Shown: one piece after another, positions 6,767 through 12,649 of the stretch
Numbering within the stretch: the first letter of the stretch is position 1
Layout: each line of letters starts with the position of its first letter
DNA from: an uncultured Peptococcaceae bacterium
GTDB taxonomy: Bacteria > Bacillota > Dehalobacteriia > UBA4068 > UBA4997
Direction: 5' to 3'
NCBI GenBank assembly: GCA_947626615.1
Contig: CANQSW010000016.1
Span: 1 to 15,135 of the forward strand
DNA length: 15,135 bases
Notes under the pieces: generated by a model
The model's input: the letters and a program-made list of their open reading frames with translations, nothing else
The model's database searches: none
Told to the model about the DNA's origin: nothing
Position numbers and translations under genes: made by a program

Positions 6767-7306
6767 ATGGCTGAAAAAGAAAAACAATGGTTCGTCGTCC
6801 ACACCTATTCCGGCTATGAGAATAAAGTGAAGATGAACCTGGAGCGCCGCACCGAGACGATGCACATGGAGGATTATATCTTCCGCGTAGTCGTGCCGAT
6901 GGAGGACGAGGTGCAGATAAAAGACGGCGTCCGCAAGGTGACCAAGCGCAAGGTCTATCCCGGCTACGTGATGGTCGAGATGGTGATGACCGACGATTCC
7001 TGGTACGTCGTGCGGAATACCTCCGGCGTGACGGGCTTTGTGGGCACGGGTTCCAAGCCTGTGCCGCTGGACGAGGCCGAGGTGCAGACGATCCTGCGCC
7101 ATATGGGCTATGCCGACGCGGTGGTCAATCTGGATTACAGCGTGGGCGAGCAGGTGCGGGTGATCGACGGTTCTTTCGCCGGGGTCATCGGCACGGTGCA
7201 GGAGATCAATCCGGAGAAGAACCGCGTGAAGGTGCGCGTGGATATGCTGGGCAGCGTGGCCAGCGTCGATCTGGATTATCTGCAGCTGGAAAAGGTCAAA
7301 TTATAA
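6767..7306 (+). CDS. nusG: Transcription termination/antitermination factor NusG
   Basis: A 179-residue RNA polymerase-binding elongation factor. I chose ATG 6767, which has GAGGGTG (6754-6760, overlapping the secE stop) at good spacing. A GTG at 6758 in the same frame lies inside that ribosome-binding site. The N-terminal NGN domain (WFVVHTYSGYENKVKMNLERR to about residue 115) contacts polymerase. The C-terminal KOW domain follows (VGEQVRVIDGSFAGVIGTVQEINPEKNRVKV), which in other bacteria binds Rho or ribosomal protein S10. Length is standard, with no inserted domain. Close coupling to secE suggests one transcript. About 100 bases separate it from rplK, filled by the L1-type leader. Confidence 0.97.
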   Translation: MAEKEKQWFVVHTYSGYENKVKMNLERRTETMHMEDYIFRVVVPMEDEVQIKDGVRKVTKRKVYPGYVMVEMVMTDDSWYVVRNTSGVTGFVGTGSKPVPLDEAEVQTILRHMGYADAVVNLDYSVGEQVRVIDGSFAGVIGTVQEINPEKNRVKVRVDMLGSVASVDLDYLQLEKVKL

Positions 7307-7318
7307 TTTCGGGGTTTT

Positions 7319-7386
7319 CTCGGGCGGGCTTGCCTGCCTGAGTTAGTGGGAGGATCAGACTACTGTGGTCTGGTCCGCCATACCAC
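7319..7386 (+). promoter_or_regulatory. rplK leader: hairpin plus ribosomal protein L1 binding-site mimic
   Basis: First comes a ten-pair hairpin, 7319-7328 with 7333-7342, loop CTTG. The L1-type motif follows directly. Lower stem GTGG (7346-7349) pairs with CCAC (7383-7386). An asymmetric internal loop has GA (7350-7351) on the 5' side and GCCATA (7377-7382) on the 3' side. A nine-pair upper stem joins 7352-7360 with 7368-7376. The 5' strand reads GTGGGAGG and the 3' side ATACCAC, as in the L1 site of 23S rRNA helix 76-77. Excess L1 binding here would repress rplK-rplA translation, as established in E. coli. Confidence 0.75.
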
Positions 7387-7409
7387 ATTTTTATCGAGGA
7401 GGTGTCCAA

Positions 7410-7835
7410 ATGGCTAAGAATGTTGTGGCAGTTATCAAGCTGCAGATCCCGGCCGGTAAAGCAAACCCGGCGCCGCCCGTAGGCCCTGCTTTGGGCCAGC
7501 ACGGCGTCAATATCATGGGCTTCTGTAAGGAGTTCAACGAACGCACCAAGAACGACGCGGGCATGATCATTCCCGCGGAGATCTCGGTCTACGAAGACCG
7601 TTCTTTCACGTTCGTGCTGAAAACTCCGCCCGCCGCTATCCTGCTGAAGAAAGCCGCCGGCATCGAGACCGCTTCGGGCGAGCCGAACCGCAAAAAGGTC
7701 GGCACAGTTACCAAAGCGCAGGTGCGGGAGATAGCCGAGCATAAAATGCCCGACTTAAACGCTGCTTCGGTGGAAGCCGCCATGCGTATGGTGGAAGGCA
7801 CGGCCCGCAGCATGGGTATCGTGGTGACGGAATAA
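7410..7835 (+). CDS. rplK: Ribosomal protein L11 (uL11)
   Basis: A 141-residue large-subunit protein at the GTPase-associated centre, needed for factor-stimulated GTP hydrolysis and for RelA-type sensing of uncharged tRNA. Start ATG 7410 follows GAGGAGGTG. The N-terminal domain shows the proline-rich PVGPALGQHGVNIMGFCKEFN signature. The C-terminal rRNA-binding domain shows KKAAGIETASGEPN and ends VEGTARSMGIVV, as in the family. Length is exactly typical. It is preceded by an L1-type leader and separated from rplA by 90 bases that hold a second such motif. Confidence 0.98.
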   Translation: MAKNVVAVIKLQIPAGKANPAPPVGPALGQHGVNIMGFCKEFNERTKNDAGMIIPAEISVYEDRSFTFVLKTPPAAILLKKAAGIETASGEPNRKKVGTVTKAQVREIAEHKMPDLNAASVEAAMRMVEGTARSMGIVVTE

Positions 7836-7877
7836 GTCTGAAAGTTTTTTTAGAGGAGCGGCTCTGCCGCAGAACAG

Positions 7878-7909
7878 GTGGGAGGAGGCTTTCGCCGCCG
7901 TTAGACCAC
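7878..7909 (+). promoter_or_regulatory. Second L1 binding-site mimic, directly before rplA
   Basis: Lower stem GTGG (7878-7881) pairs with CCAC (7906-7909). The 5' internal loop is GA (7882-7883). The upper stem is GG (7884-7885) with CC (7898-7899), an A-G mismatch, and GGC (7887-7889) with GCC (7894-7896) around a TTTC loop. The 3' internal loop is six bases, GTTAGA (7900-7905). The layout (GTGG-GA-GG, then six bases, then CCAC) is the same as before rplK although the stems differ in sequence. AAGGAGG starts two bases after it, so bound L1 could block rplA initiation. Confidence 0.65.
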
Positions 7910-7925
7910 AAAGGAGGTTTGTGTA

Positions 7926-8633
7926 ATGCCTAAACATGGCAAAAAGTATGCCGACGTAGCCAAAAGCTACGATATGGCCAAAATATATGAGGTCGAGGAA
8001 GCTCTGGACCTGGTGAAGAAAAACGCCAAGGCCAAGTTCGACGAGACCGTGGAGATCGCTATCCGGCTGAATCTGGACCCCAGACAGTCCGATCAGCAGA
8101 TCCGCGGCGCCGTCGTTCTGCCCAACGGCACCGGCATCGAACGCAAGGTGCTGGTCTTTGCCAAGGGCGAGAAGCTGAAGGAAGCCGAGGCTGCCGGCGC
8201 TGATTACGTGGGCGCCGAGGAGCTTGTGACCAAGATCCAGGGCGGCTGGTTCGATTTTGACGTGGCTATCGCCACCCCGGATATGATGGGCGTGGTCGGC
8301 AAGATCGGCCGTCTGCTCGGCCCCAAGGGCTTGATGCCTAACCCCAAGACCGGCACCGTTACTATGGACGTGGCCAAGGCTATCGCCGAGGTAAAAGCCG
8401 GCAAGATCGAATACCGTCTGGATAAGGCCGCCAACGTACACGCCCGCATCGGCAAAGTCTCGTTTACCGCGGAGCAGCTGCTGGGCAACTACAACACGCT
8501 GGTGGAGACTATCATCAAAGCCAAGCCGGCGGCGGCGAAGGGGCAGTATATCAAGAACATCGCGGTATCCTCCACGATGAGCCCCGCCGTCAGGATCAAC
8601 GTCCTGCGCCCGCTGGCCAATAAAAATGCTTAA
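7926..8633 (+). CDS. rplA: Ribosomal protein L1 (uL1)
   Basis: A 235-residue protein of the mobile L1 stalk, which helps release deacylated tRNA from the E site. In many bacteria it also represses its own mRNA. Start ATG 7926 follows AAGGAGG. Conserved segments include VEEALDLVKKNAKAKFDETVEIAIRLN (written here in part), DPRQSDQQIRGAVVLPNGTG, DFDVAIATPDMMGVVGKIGRLLGPKGLMPNPKTGTV, and the closing SSTMSPAVRIN. Length is slightly above the common 230. The two RNA motifs upstream of rplK and rplA fit autogenous control by this product. Confidence 0.98.
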   Translation: MPKHGKKYADVAKSYDMAKIYEVEEALDLVKKNAKAKFDETVEIAIRLNLDPRQSDQQIRGAVVLPNGTGIERKVLVFAKGEKLKEAEAAGADYVGAEELVTKIQGGWFDFDVAIATPDMMGVVGKIGRLLGPKGLMPNPKTGTVTMDVAKAIAEVKAGKIEYRLDKAANVHARIGKVSFTAEQLLGNYNTLVETIIKAKPAAAKGQYIKNIAVSSTMSPAVRINVLRPLANKNA

Positions 8634-8650
8634 AATTCAATAAACTCTTT

Positions 8651-8731
8651 GCCTAAGACAGTCGGCGCGTATGCGTAAGCGCCGGGCGAAAAGCCCGGCC
8701 GCCAACCGAGGCGGAGACCTGGCGTTTTTTT
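8651..8731 (+). ncRNA. L10 leader: autoregulatory RNA before rplJ
   Basis: This part of the 199-base rplA-rplJ gap has the family layout of the Firmicute L10 leader. A basal stem GCCT (8651-8654) pairs with AGGC (8709-8712), preceded on the 3' side by CCG. Inside are two arms: GGCGC (8664-8668) with GCGCC (8679-8683), and CCGGGC (8682-8687) with GCCCGG (8693-8698), which overlap by two bases so not all pairs form together. CCTG (8718-8721) and GCG (8722-8724) can pair with CAGG (8744-8747) and CGC (8735-8737) as an antiterminator, releasing or blocking the downstream terminator. L10-L12 complex is the expected ligand. Family and mechanism are recalled; the pairings are seen. Confidence 0.7.
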
Positions 8732-8743
8732 AGACGCGATTTG

Positions 8744-8782
8744 CAGGCCCTCCGTTTCAGGCGGAGGGTCTGATTGATTTTT
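8744..8782 (+). terminator. Attenuator hairpin of the rplJ leader
   Basis: CAGGCCCTCCG (8744-8754) pairs with CGGAGGGTCTG (8762-8772), loop TTTCAGG, followed by ATTGATTTTT. The T-tract is interrupted, so termination is probably partial, as suits an attenuator. Its first four bases are shared with the candidate antiterminator 8718-8747, making the two folds exclusive. Confidence 0.7.
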
Positions 8783-8817
8783 GAGATATATCAGGCGCGG
8801 CTATGCCCGCGTATCTC
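8783..8817 (+). other. Hairpin abutting the rplJ ribosome-binding site
   Basis: GAGATA (8783-8788) pairs with TATCTC (8812-8817), and CGCGG (8796-8800) with CCGCG (8807-8811), with a 7-base bulge on the 5' side. The stem ends exactly where AAGGAGG (8818-8824) begins, so it could present or mask the start region of rplJ. Confidence 0.5.
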
Positions 8818-8832
8818 AAGGAGGTGTGAAGT

Positions 8833-9411
8833 TTGAACAAGAAACCGCAGATGCAGAAGAAAGAGGATCAGGTGGCTCAGCTACAGGCCTGGCTGCAGGA
8901 GAGCGCCGGCGTGGTGCTGGCGGATTACCGCGGCCTGACCGTGGCCGAGGATACCCAGCTGCGCAACGAGCTGCGCAAAAACGAGGTCGGCTACAAAGTG
9001 GCGAAGAACACGCTGATCAAGCGCGCCGCCAATAATCTGGAGATCACCGAGCTGGACAGCTACCTGGAAGGCCCGACGGTTTTGGCTTATGCCGCCGACC
9101 CGATCGCCGCGAGCAAGATCCTGGCGAAGTTTGCCGAGACGCATCAGGCGCTGGAGATCAAGGCCGGCCTGGTGGAAGGCAAATTCGTCTCTTCGGACGA
9201 GATCAAGGCTCTGGCCAAGATGCCCAGCCGCGAAGTTTTGCTGGCCCGCTTCCTGGGGTCTATCCAGTCCCCGCTTTATGCGTTCGCCCGCGCTATCGAC
9301 GCTGTGCGTGAGAAGCTGGAAGCAGGCGAGCCTGCCGCTCCGGCGGAAGCTGCTCCGGCTGCTGCCGAGGCTGCTCCCGCAGCGGAAGAAGCTGCTCCGG
9401 CAGCTGAGTAA
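8833..9411 (+). CDS. rplJ: Ribosomal protein L10 (uL10) with alanine-rich C-terminal tail
   Basis: A 192-residue protein that forms the base of the ribosomal stalk and holds L7/L12 dimers. I chose TTG 8833 because AAGGAGG (8818-8824) is ideally spaced for it. The next in-frame ATG (8851) has no such site. Conserved features are VVLADYRGLTVAEDTQLR, YKVAKNTLIKRA, EGPTVLAYAADPIA and the L12-binding helix before residue 162. Unusually, the last 30 residues (163-192) are a low-complexity Ala/Pro/Glu tail, longer than in a standard L10 of about 165-175 residues and similar in composition to the L7/L12 hinge. It is controlled by the leader at 8651-8782, and the 71-base gap to rplL has no terminator. 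Confidence 0.97.
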   Translation: MNKKPQMQKKEDQVAQLQAWLQESAGVVLADYRGLTVAEDTQLRNELRKNEVGYKVAKNTLIKRAANNLEITELDSYLEGPTVLAYAADPIAASKILAKFAETHQALEIKAGLVEGKFVSSDEIKALAKMPSREVLLARFLGSIQSPLYAFARAIDAVREKLEAGEPAAPAEAAPAAAEAAPAAEEAAPAAE

Positions 9412-9482
9412 GCCAGATATGGCTTGCTGAAAAAATCAACTAAAATACCAAAAAAATACAGAAAGACGAGAGGTGCAAACCC

Positions 9483-9857
9483 ATGACTAAAATCGAAGAG
9501 ATCATCGAAGCCATTGAAGGTATGTCTATTTTGGAGCTGAACGATCTGGTAAAGGCCGTTGAGGAGAAATTCGGCGTAAGCGCCGCCCCCGTTGCCGTTG
9601 CCGCCGCTCCTGCCGCTGAAGGCGGCGCCGCCGCTGCCGCTGAGCAGACCGAGTTCGACGTTATCCTGGCCGCCGCCGGCGACAAGAAGGTCAACGTGAT
9701 CAAGGTCGTCCGCGAGCTGACCGGCCTGGGCCTGAAGGAATCCAAGGAACTGGTCGACAACGCTCCGAAGCCGGTGAAGGAGAAGGTCTCCAAGGAAGAC
9801 GCCGAAGCCGCCAAGGCCAAGCTGGAAGAAGCCGGCGCTACCGTCGAGCTGAAATAA
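9483..9857 (+). CDS. rplL: Ribosomal protein L7/L12 (bL12)
   Basis: A 124-residue acidic stalk protein, present in several copies, that recruits and stimulates translational GTPases. The N-terminal dimerisation domain (IEEIIEAIEGMSILELNDLVKAVEEKFGV, shown here in part) binds L10. An Ala/Gly-rich hinge spans about residues 34-56. The globular C-terminal domain follows, with TEFDVILAAAGDKKVNVIKVVRE and GLGLKESKELVDNAPKPVKE as in the family. Start ATG 9483 follows GAGAGGTG. It is the last gene of the operon: a strong terminator comes 22 bases after the stop, and rpoB does not follow as it does in most bacteria. Confidence 0.98.
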   Translation: MTKIEEIIEAIEGMSILELNDLVKAVEEKFGVSAAPVAVAAAPAAEGGAAAAAEQTEFDVILAAAGDKKVNVIKVVRELTGLGLKESKELVDNAPKPVKEKVSKEDAEAAKAKLEEAGATVELK

Positions 9858-9878
9858 GCAGCCGTAAAATTGCTTAAC

Positions 9879-9913
9879 AAAACCGCCGCGATCTTAGCGA
9901 CCGCGGCGGTTTT
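9879..9913. terminator. Bidirectional rho-independent terminator between rplL and pgeF
   Basis: AAAACCGCCGCG (9879-9890) pairs perfectly with CGCGGCGGTTTT (9902-9913) around an 11-base loop. The plus strand ends TTTTCGTTTG and the minus strand TTTTGTTAAG. It serves both convergent transcription units. Confidence 0.88.
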
Positions 9914-9921
9914 CGTTTGCT

Positions 9922-10740
9922 TCAGCGCAGCATGATGACGGCGGCCTGCCCGCCACGCTCGCCTTTGGTATAGCGGTGCGACCAGTATTTCTCCGGCAGG
10001 CAGCAGGTACATTCCGGCGATATGGCGACGTTGGCGGCGGGAACGCCAGCGCTTTGCAGGCGCAGGGCGTTTATCTGCTTCAGATCTACCAGAAATTTGC
10101 CGGGCTCCGCCGCGTCCGGCCGGATACAGCGTTCGACTGACGGGCCGAAGGCGGTGAGCATGGCGTTCGGCACGTCGTCGTGCGTGGAGAAGCAGCACGG
10201 GCCGATGCCCGGGCCGATAGCGGCCTTGATCCGCGCGGGGTCGGCGTTATAGACCGCTACGAGCTTCTGCACGGCCTTGGCGGCGATATCGGCGGCGGTG
10301 CCGCGCCAGCCGGCGTGCACGGCGGCGACGGCGGCCGCGTCTTCCGCCCAGAGCAGTATCGGTATGCAGTCGGCAGCGTAGCAGATGAGCGGGCGGCCGG
10401 GGCAGTTGGTGACGAGGGCGTCACATTCGTAGGGCGTGGGGCCGTCCAGCACCAGCCCTTCGTCGGCGGCTTCGGCCACGCGCACCTCGTTTTTATGCAC
10501 CTGATGCGTGGAGACGAGGCGGCGCGCGTCATAGCCGAGCGCCGCGGCCAGCCGTAGGTGGTTCTGCCGCACGTTAGCGGCGCTGTCCTTTTTATGGTCG
10601 AGGTTCAGGCTGGCCTGCGCCCCGGTGCTGACGCCGCCCAGCCGGGTGGAAAAGCCGTGCAGCAGGCGAGGGCTTTCCAGCAGGCGGCAGGCCGACCAGA
10701 CGACGCCGTTTTTCTCTCTGGTTTGAAACATCTCAGGCAT
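9922..10740 (-). CDS. pgeF: PgeF/YfiH family protein (peptidoglycan editing factor, laccase-like)
   Basis: A 272-residue cytoplasmic protein of the DUF152/YfiH (YlmD) family. The E. coli member removes wrongly incorporated L-Ser from a UDP-MurNAc precursor; other members were described as copper polyphenol oxidases or purine nucleoside phosphorylases. The metal-site residues are in place: His82 in HQVHKN, Cys125 in AADCIPILL and His142 in AVHAGWRGT. The AIGPGIGPCCF segment and the C-terminal CTCCLPEKYWSHRYTKGERG segment are also typical. Start ATG (10740 to 10738) has AAAGGAG upstream on the minus strand. It stands alone in this strand and is divergent from mreB. A cell-wall quality role fits the envelope genes that follow. 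The biochemical activity here is inferred from the family. Confidence 0.92.
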   Translation of the reverse strand: MPEMFQTREKNGVVWSACRLLESPRLLHGFSTRLGGVSTGAQASLNLDHKKDSAANVRQNHLRLAAALGYDARRLVSTHQVHKNEVRVAEAADEGLVLDGPTPYECDALVTNCPGRPLICYAADCIPILLWAEDAAAVAAVHAGWRGTAADIAAKAVQKLVAVYNADPARIKAAIGPGIGPCCFSTHDDVPNAMLTAFGPSVERCIRPDAAEPGKFLVDLKQINALRLQSAGVPAANVAISPECTCCLPEKYWSHRYTKGERGGQAAVIMLR

Positions 10741-10777
10741 ATAAACGCTCCTTTGGCTGCAAAAATTTGTTTACAGC

Positions 10778-10783
10778 ATTATA
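10778..10783 (-). promoter_or_regulatory. Possible -10 box for pgeF
   Basis: The minus strand reads a consensus TATAAT at 10783 to 10778, about 38 bases before the pgeF start. At 17-base spacing the -35 position reads GGATAT, a poor match, so the call rests on one hexamer and its location. Confidence 0.35.
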
Positions 10784-10903
10784 TTCTCGCAGTTTCCGGC
10801 ATATCCTGCGCGCCCGGCGGCAGGAGTTTGGCTGCCGGCAACGAATAATAAAAGGTCAAGCAATATTTGGCCCGCCCGCTGGGGCGGCGCAGAGGGTTTC
10901 GTC

Positions 10904-11956
10904 ATGGGTTTTTTTAAGAAGCTGTTTTTTGATTTCGGCACTAACATCGGCGTGGATCTGGGTACGGCCAATATCCTTATCTACGTGAAGAATAAGGGCA
11001 TCGTGCTGAACGAACCGTCGGTGGTGGCGCTCTCGGAGCAGACGCACGACGTCATCGCTATCGGCGCGGCGGCCAAGCGTATGCTGGGGCGGACGCCGGA
11101 GGGCATCGTGGCCGTGCGGCCGCTCCGGGAAGGCGTGATCGCCGATTACGACGTGACCGAACAGATGTTGAAATTTTTTATCGAGCAGGCCTGCGGGCGC
11201 AACTGGATCTTGAAGCCGCGCATCATGGTCTGCATACCCTCCGGCGTGACGGCCGTGGAGGAGCGCGCCGTGAAGCAGGCGGCCCTGCACGCGGGCGCGC
11301 GCGAGGCTTTTCTGATCGAAGAGCCGATGGCGGCGGCGATCGGCGCGGGCATGGACGTATATTCCCCCAGCGGCAATCTGGTCTGCGATATCGGGGGCGG
11401 CACCACGGACGTGGCGGTGATCTCGCTGGGCGGTATCGTGAACAAAACATCGCTCCGCGTGGGCGGCGATAAATTCGACGAGGCCATAGTACGCTATATC
11501 CGCCGGGAGCGGGGGCTTTTGATCGGCGAACCCTGCGCCGAGGATATCAAAATAAAGATCGGCACGGCCTATTTGGACGAGCTGAACCGCGATAACTACG
11601 TGACGGTGCGCGGCCGCGATTTGATGAACGGCCTGCCGCGCAGCATCAAATTTTCCGCCGTGGAGTGCAACGAGGCCATACAGGAAGTCATCGACATGAT
11701 ACTTGCGGCTATCCGCCGCGTTCTGGAGGAAACGCCGCCGGAGCTGGCCGGCGATATCGTTGACCGCGGCATGGTGCTGACGGGCGGCGGCTCGATGCTG
11801 GACGGGCTGCCCCGGCTGGTGACGGAGCGCCTCGGCCTGCACGTTTATCTGGCGGAAGACCCGATCTCCTGCGTGGCGATAGGCACGGGCAAATCGCTGG
11901 CGGTGATCGACCATTACGTCGAGGGGGCGACGCTGCCGGCGCGGCGGGCGTTATAA
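10904..11956 (+). CDS. mreB: Actin-like cell-shape protein MreB/Mbl
   Basis: A 350-residue bacterial actin that forms membrane-bound filaments guiding lateral wall synthesis. The N-terminal MGFFKKLFFDF is a short amphipathic membrane anchor. Nucleotide-site motifs follow: phosphate-1 loop GVDLGTANI (16-24), EEPMAAAIGAG, phosphate-2 loop CDIGGGTTDVAVISLGG, and the adenosine motif VLTGGGSMLDGL near the end. Length is about ten residues above the common 335-345, and LPARRAL is appended. Start ATG 10904 follows AGAGGG. mreC and mreD are not downstream; the next gene, 37 bases on, is a membrane-anchored stalk-domain protein. This context resembles stand-alone mbl or mreBH genes more than the canonical mreBCD operon. 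The exact paralog cannot be assigned from the sequence alone. I found no convincing promoter in 10741-10903. Confidence 0.95.
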   Translation: MGFFKKLFFDFGTNIGVDLGTANILIYVKNKGIVLNEPSVVALSEQTHDVIAIGAAAKRMLGRTPEGIVAVRPLREGVIADYDVTEQMLKFFIEQACGRNWILKPRIMVCIPSGVTAVEERAVKQAALHAGAREAFLIEEPMAAAIGAGMDVYSPSGNLVCDIGGGTTDVAVISLGGIVNKTSLRVGGDKFDEAIVRYIRRERGLLIGEPCAEDIKIKIGTAYLDELNRDNYVTVRGRDLMNGLPRSIKFSAVECNEAIQEVIDMILAAIRRVLEETPPELAGDIVDRGMVLTGGGSMLDGLPRLVTERLGLHVYLAEDPISCVAIGTGKSLAVIDHYVEGATLPARRAL

Positions 11957-11993
11957 ATATCGGAGCGAAAACGGCGGAAAGGACGGTGCGGCG

Positions 11994-12551
11994 GTGCGCT
12001 GGAGAAAGCTGAAAATAATGCTGGCGGCTCTGCTGGCACTTTTGCTGCTGCTGGCCGCAACGCCCGGTTCGCGCAACGATCCGCTGGTGACGGCGGAATG
12101 GGTGGAGCAATACGTGGACGCGCAGGCGGCGGCGCTGGAAAAGCGGCTGGACGCGCTGGAGGAGGAGCTGCACTCGTTTCAGGTGGTGCGCCTGTGGCTG
12201 GGCAAGAGCTATTTCGAGCAGAACGGCGAGAACAAGCTGCTGGACGCCGTGCCTTATGCTTCCACGGCGGGGCGCACGTATCTGCCGCTGCGCGCCTTGG
12301 GCGAGATCGTGGGGGCGGAGTTCAAATGGGACGCGGCCACGAAAAAGGTGACGTGCTTGAAAGGCGACGCTACGATAATACTTTTCGTCGGCAGCAGCAG
12401 CATCACGGTGAACGGGCGGCAGGAGACCATCGACGCGCCGCCGGAGATCGTGAACGGGCGGACGTTCGTGCCGGTGCGGGTGATCGGCGAGAAGCTGGGC
12501 TTTGAGGTGAGCTGGGAGCCGGCGGAAAAAATGGTGACGCTGACGTATTAA
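11994..12551 (+). CDS. Small membrane-anchored stalk-domain protein with coiled coil
   Basis: A 185-residue exported or membrane-anchored protein. I chose GTG 11994, preceded by AAAGGA (11978-11983). An N-terminal hydrophobic segment (KIMLAALLALLLLLAAT, about 7-23) is a signal anchor or signal peptide without an obvious cleavage site. Residues 35-63 form a short acidic coiled coil (VEQYVDAQAAALEKRLDALEEELH, shown in part). Residues 75-185 form one complete copper-amine-oxidase-N-type stalk domain: RTYLPLRALGEIVGAEFKWD, then RTFVPVRVIGEKLGFEVSW. No enzymatic part follows, unlike the larger proteins at 562-2960. It lies 37 bases after mreB and probably shares its transcript, suggesting a role on the outer side of the membrane linked to shape or wall synthesis. 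That role is an inference. Confidence 0.88.
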   Translation: MRWRKLKIMLAALLALLLLLAATPGSRNDPLVTAEWVEQYVDAQAAALEKRLDALEEELHSFQVVRLWLGKSYFEQNGENKLLDAVPYASTAGRTYLPLRALGEIVGAEFKWDAATKKVTCLKGDATIILFVGSSSITVNGRQETIDAPPEIVNGRTFVPVRVIGEKLGFEVSWEPAEKMVTLTY

Positions 12552-12555
12552 GGGC

Positions 12556-12597
12556 CGGCGGCGGGAGATTGTATTTTGCCGCCGTTTGTGCTAAAAT
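12556..12597 (+). promoter_or_regulatory. Promoter for the LCP-tagA pair overlapping a GC hairpin
   Basis: TTGTAT (12569-12574), a 17-base spacer and TAAAAT (12592-12597) with an extended TG before the -10 box. The -35 box sits in the loop of a hairpin, CGGCGGC (12556-12562) with GCCGCCG (12578-12584), followed by TTTGTG, which could be a weak terminator for the mreB transcript. The start would fall about 45 bases before the LCP gene. Confidence 0.6.
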
Positions 12598-12649
12598 AGG
12601 CGGGAAGCCGGTGTATAGCGGAAAATTGGCGAAAATGCGAGGGCGCGGT

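Noticed and set aside
7302..7307. Consensus TATAAT at the nusG stop codon
   Set aside because: The -35 position at 17-base spacing reads TCTGCA, so a separate rplK promoter is not supported; possible but weak.
10741..10903. Promoter for mreB
   Set aside because: A/T-rich TAATAA (10846-10851) has no -35 partner at 16-18 bases; TTGGCT is only 12 bases away.
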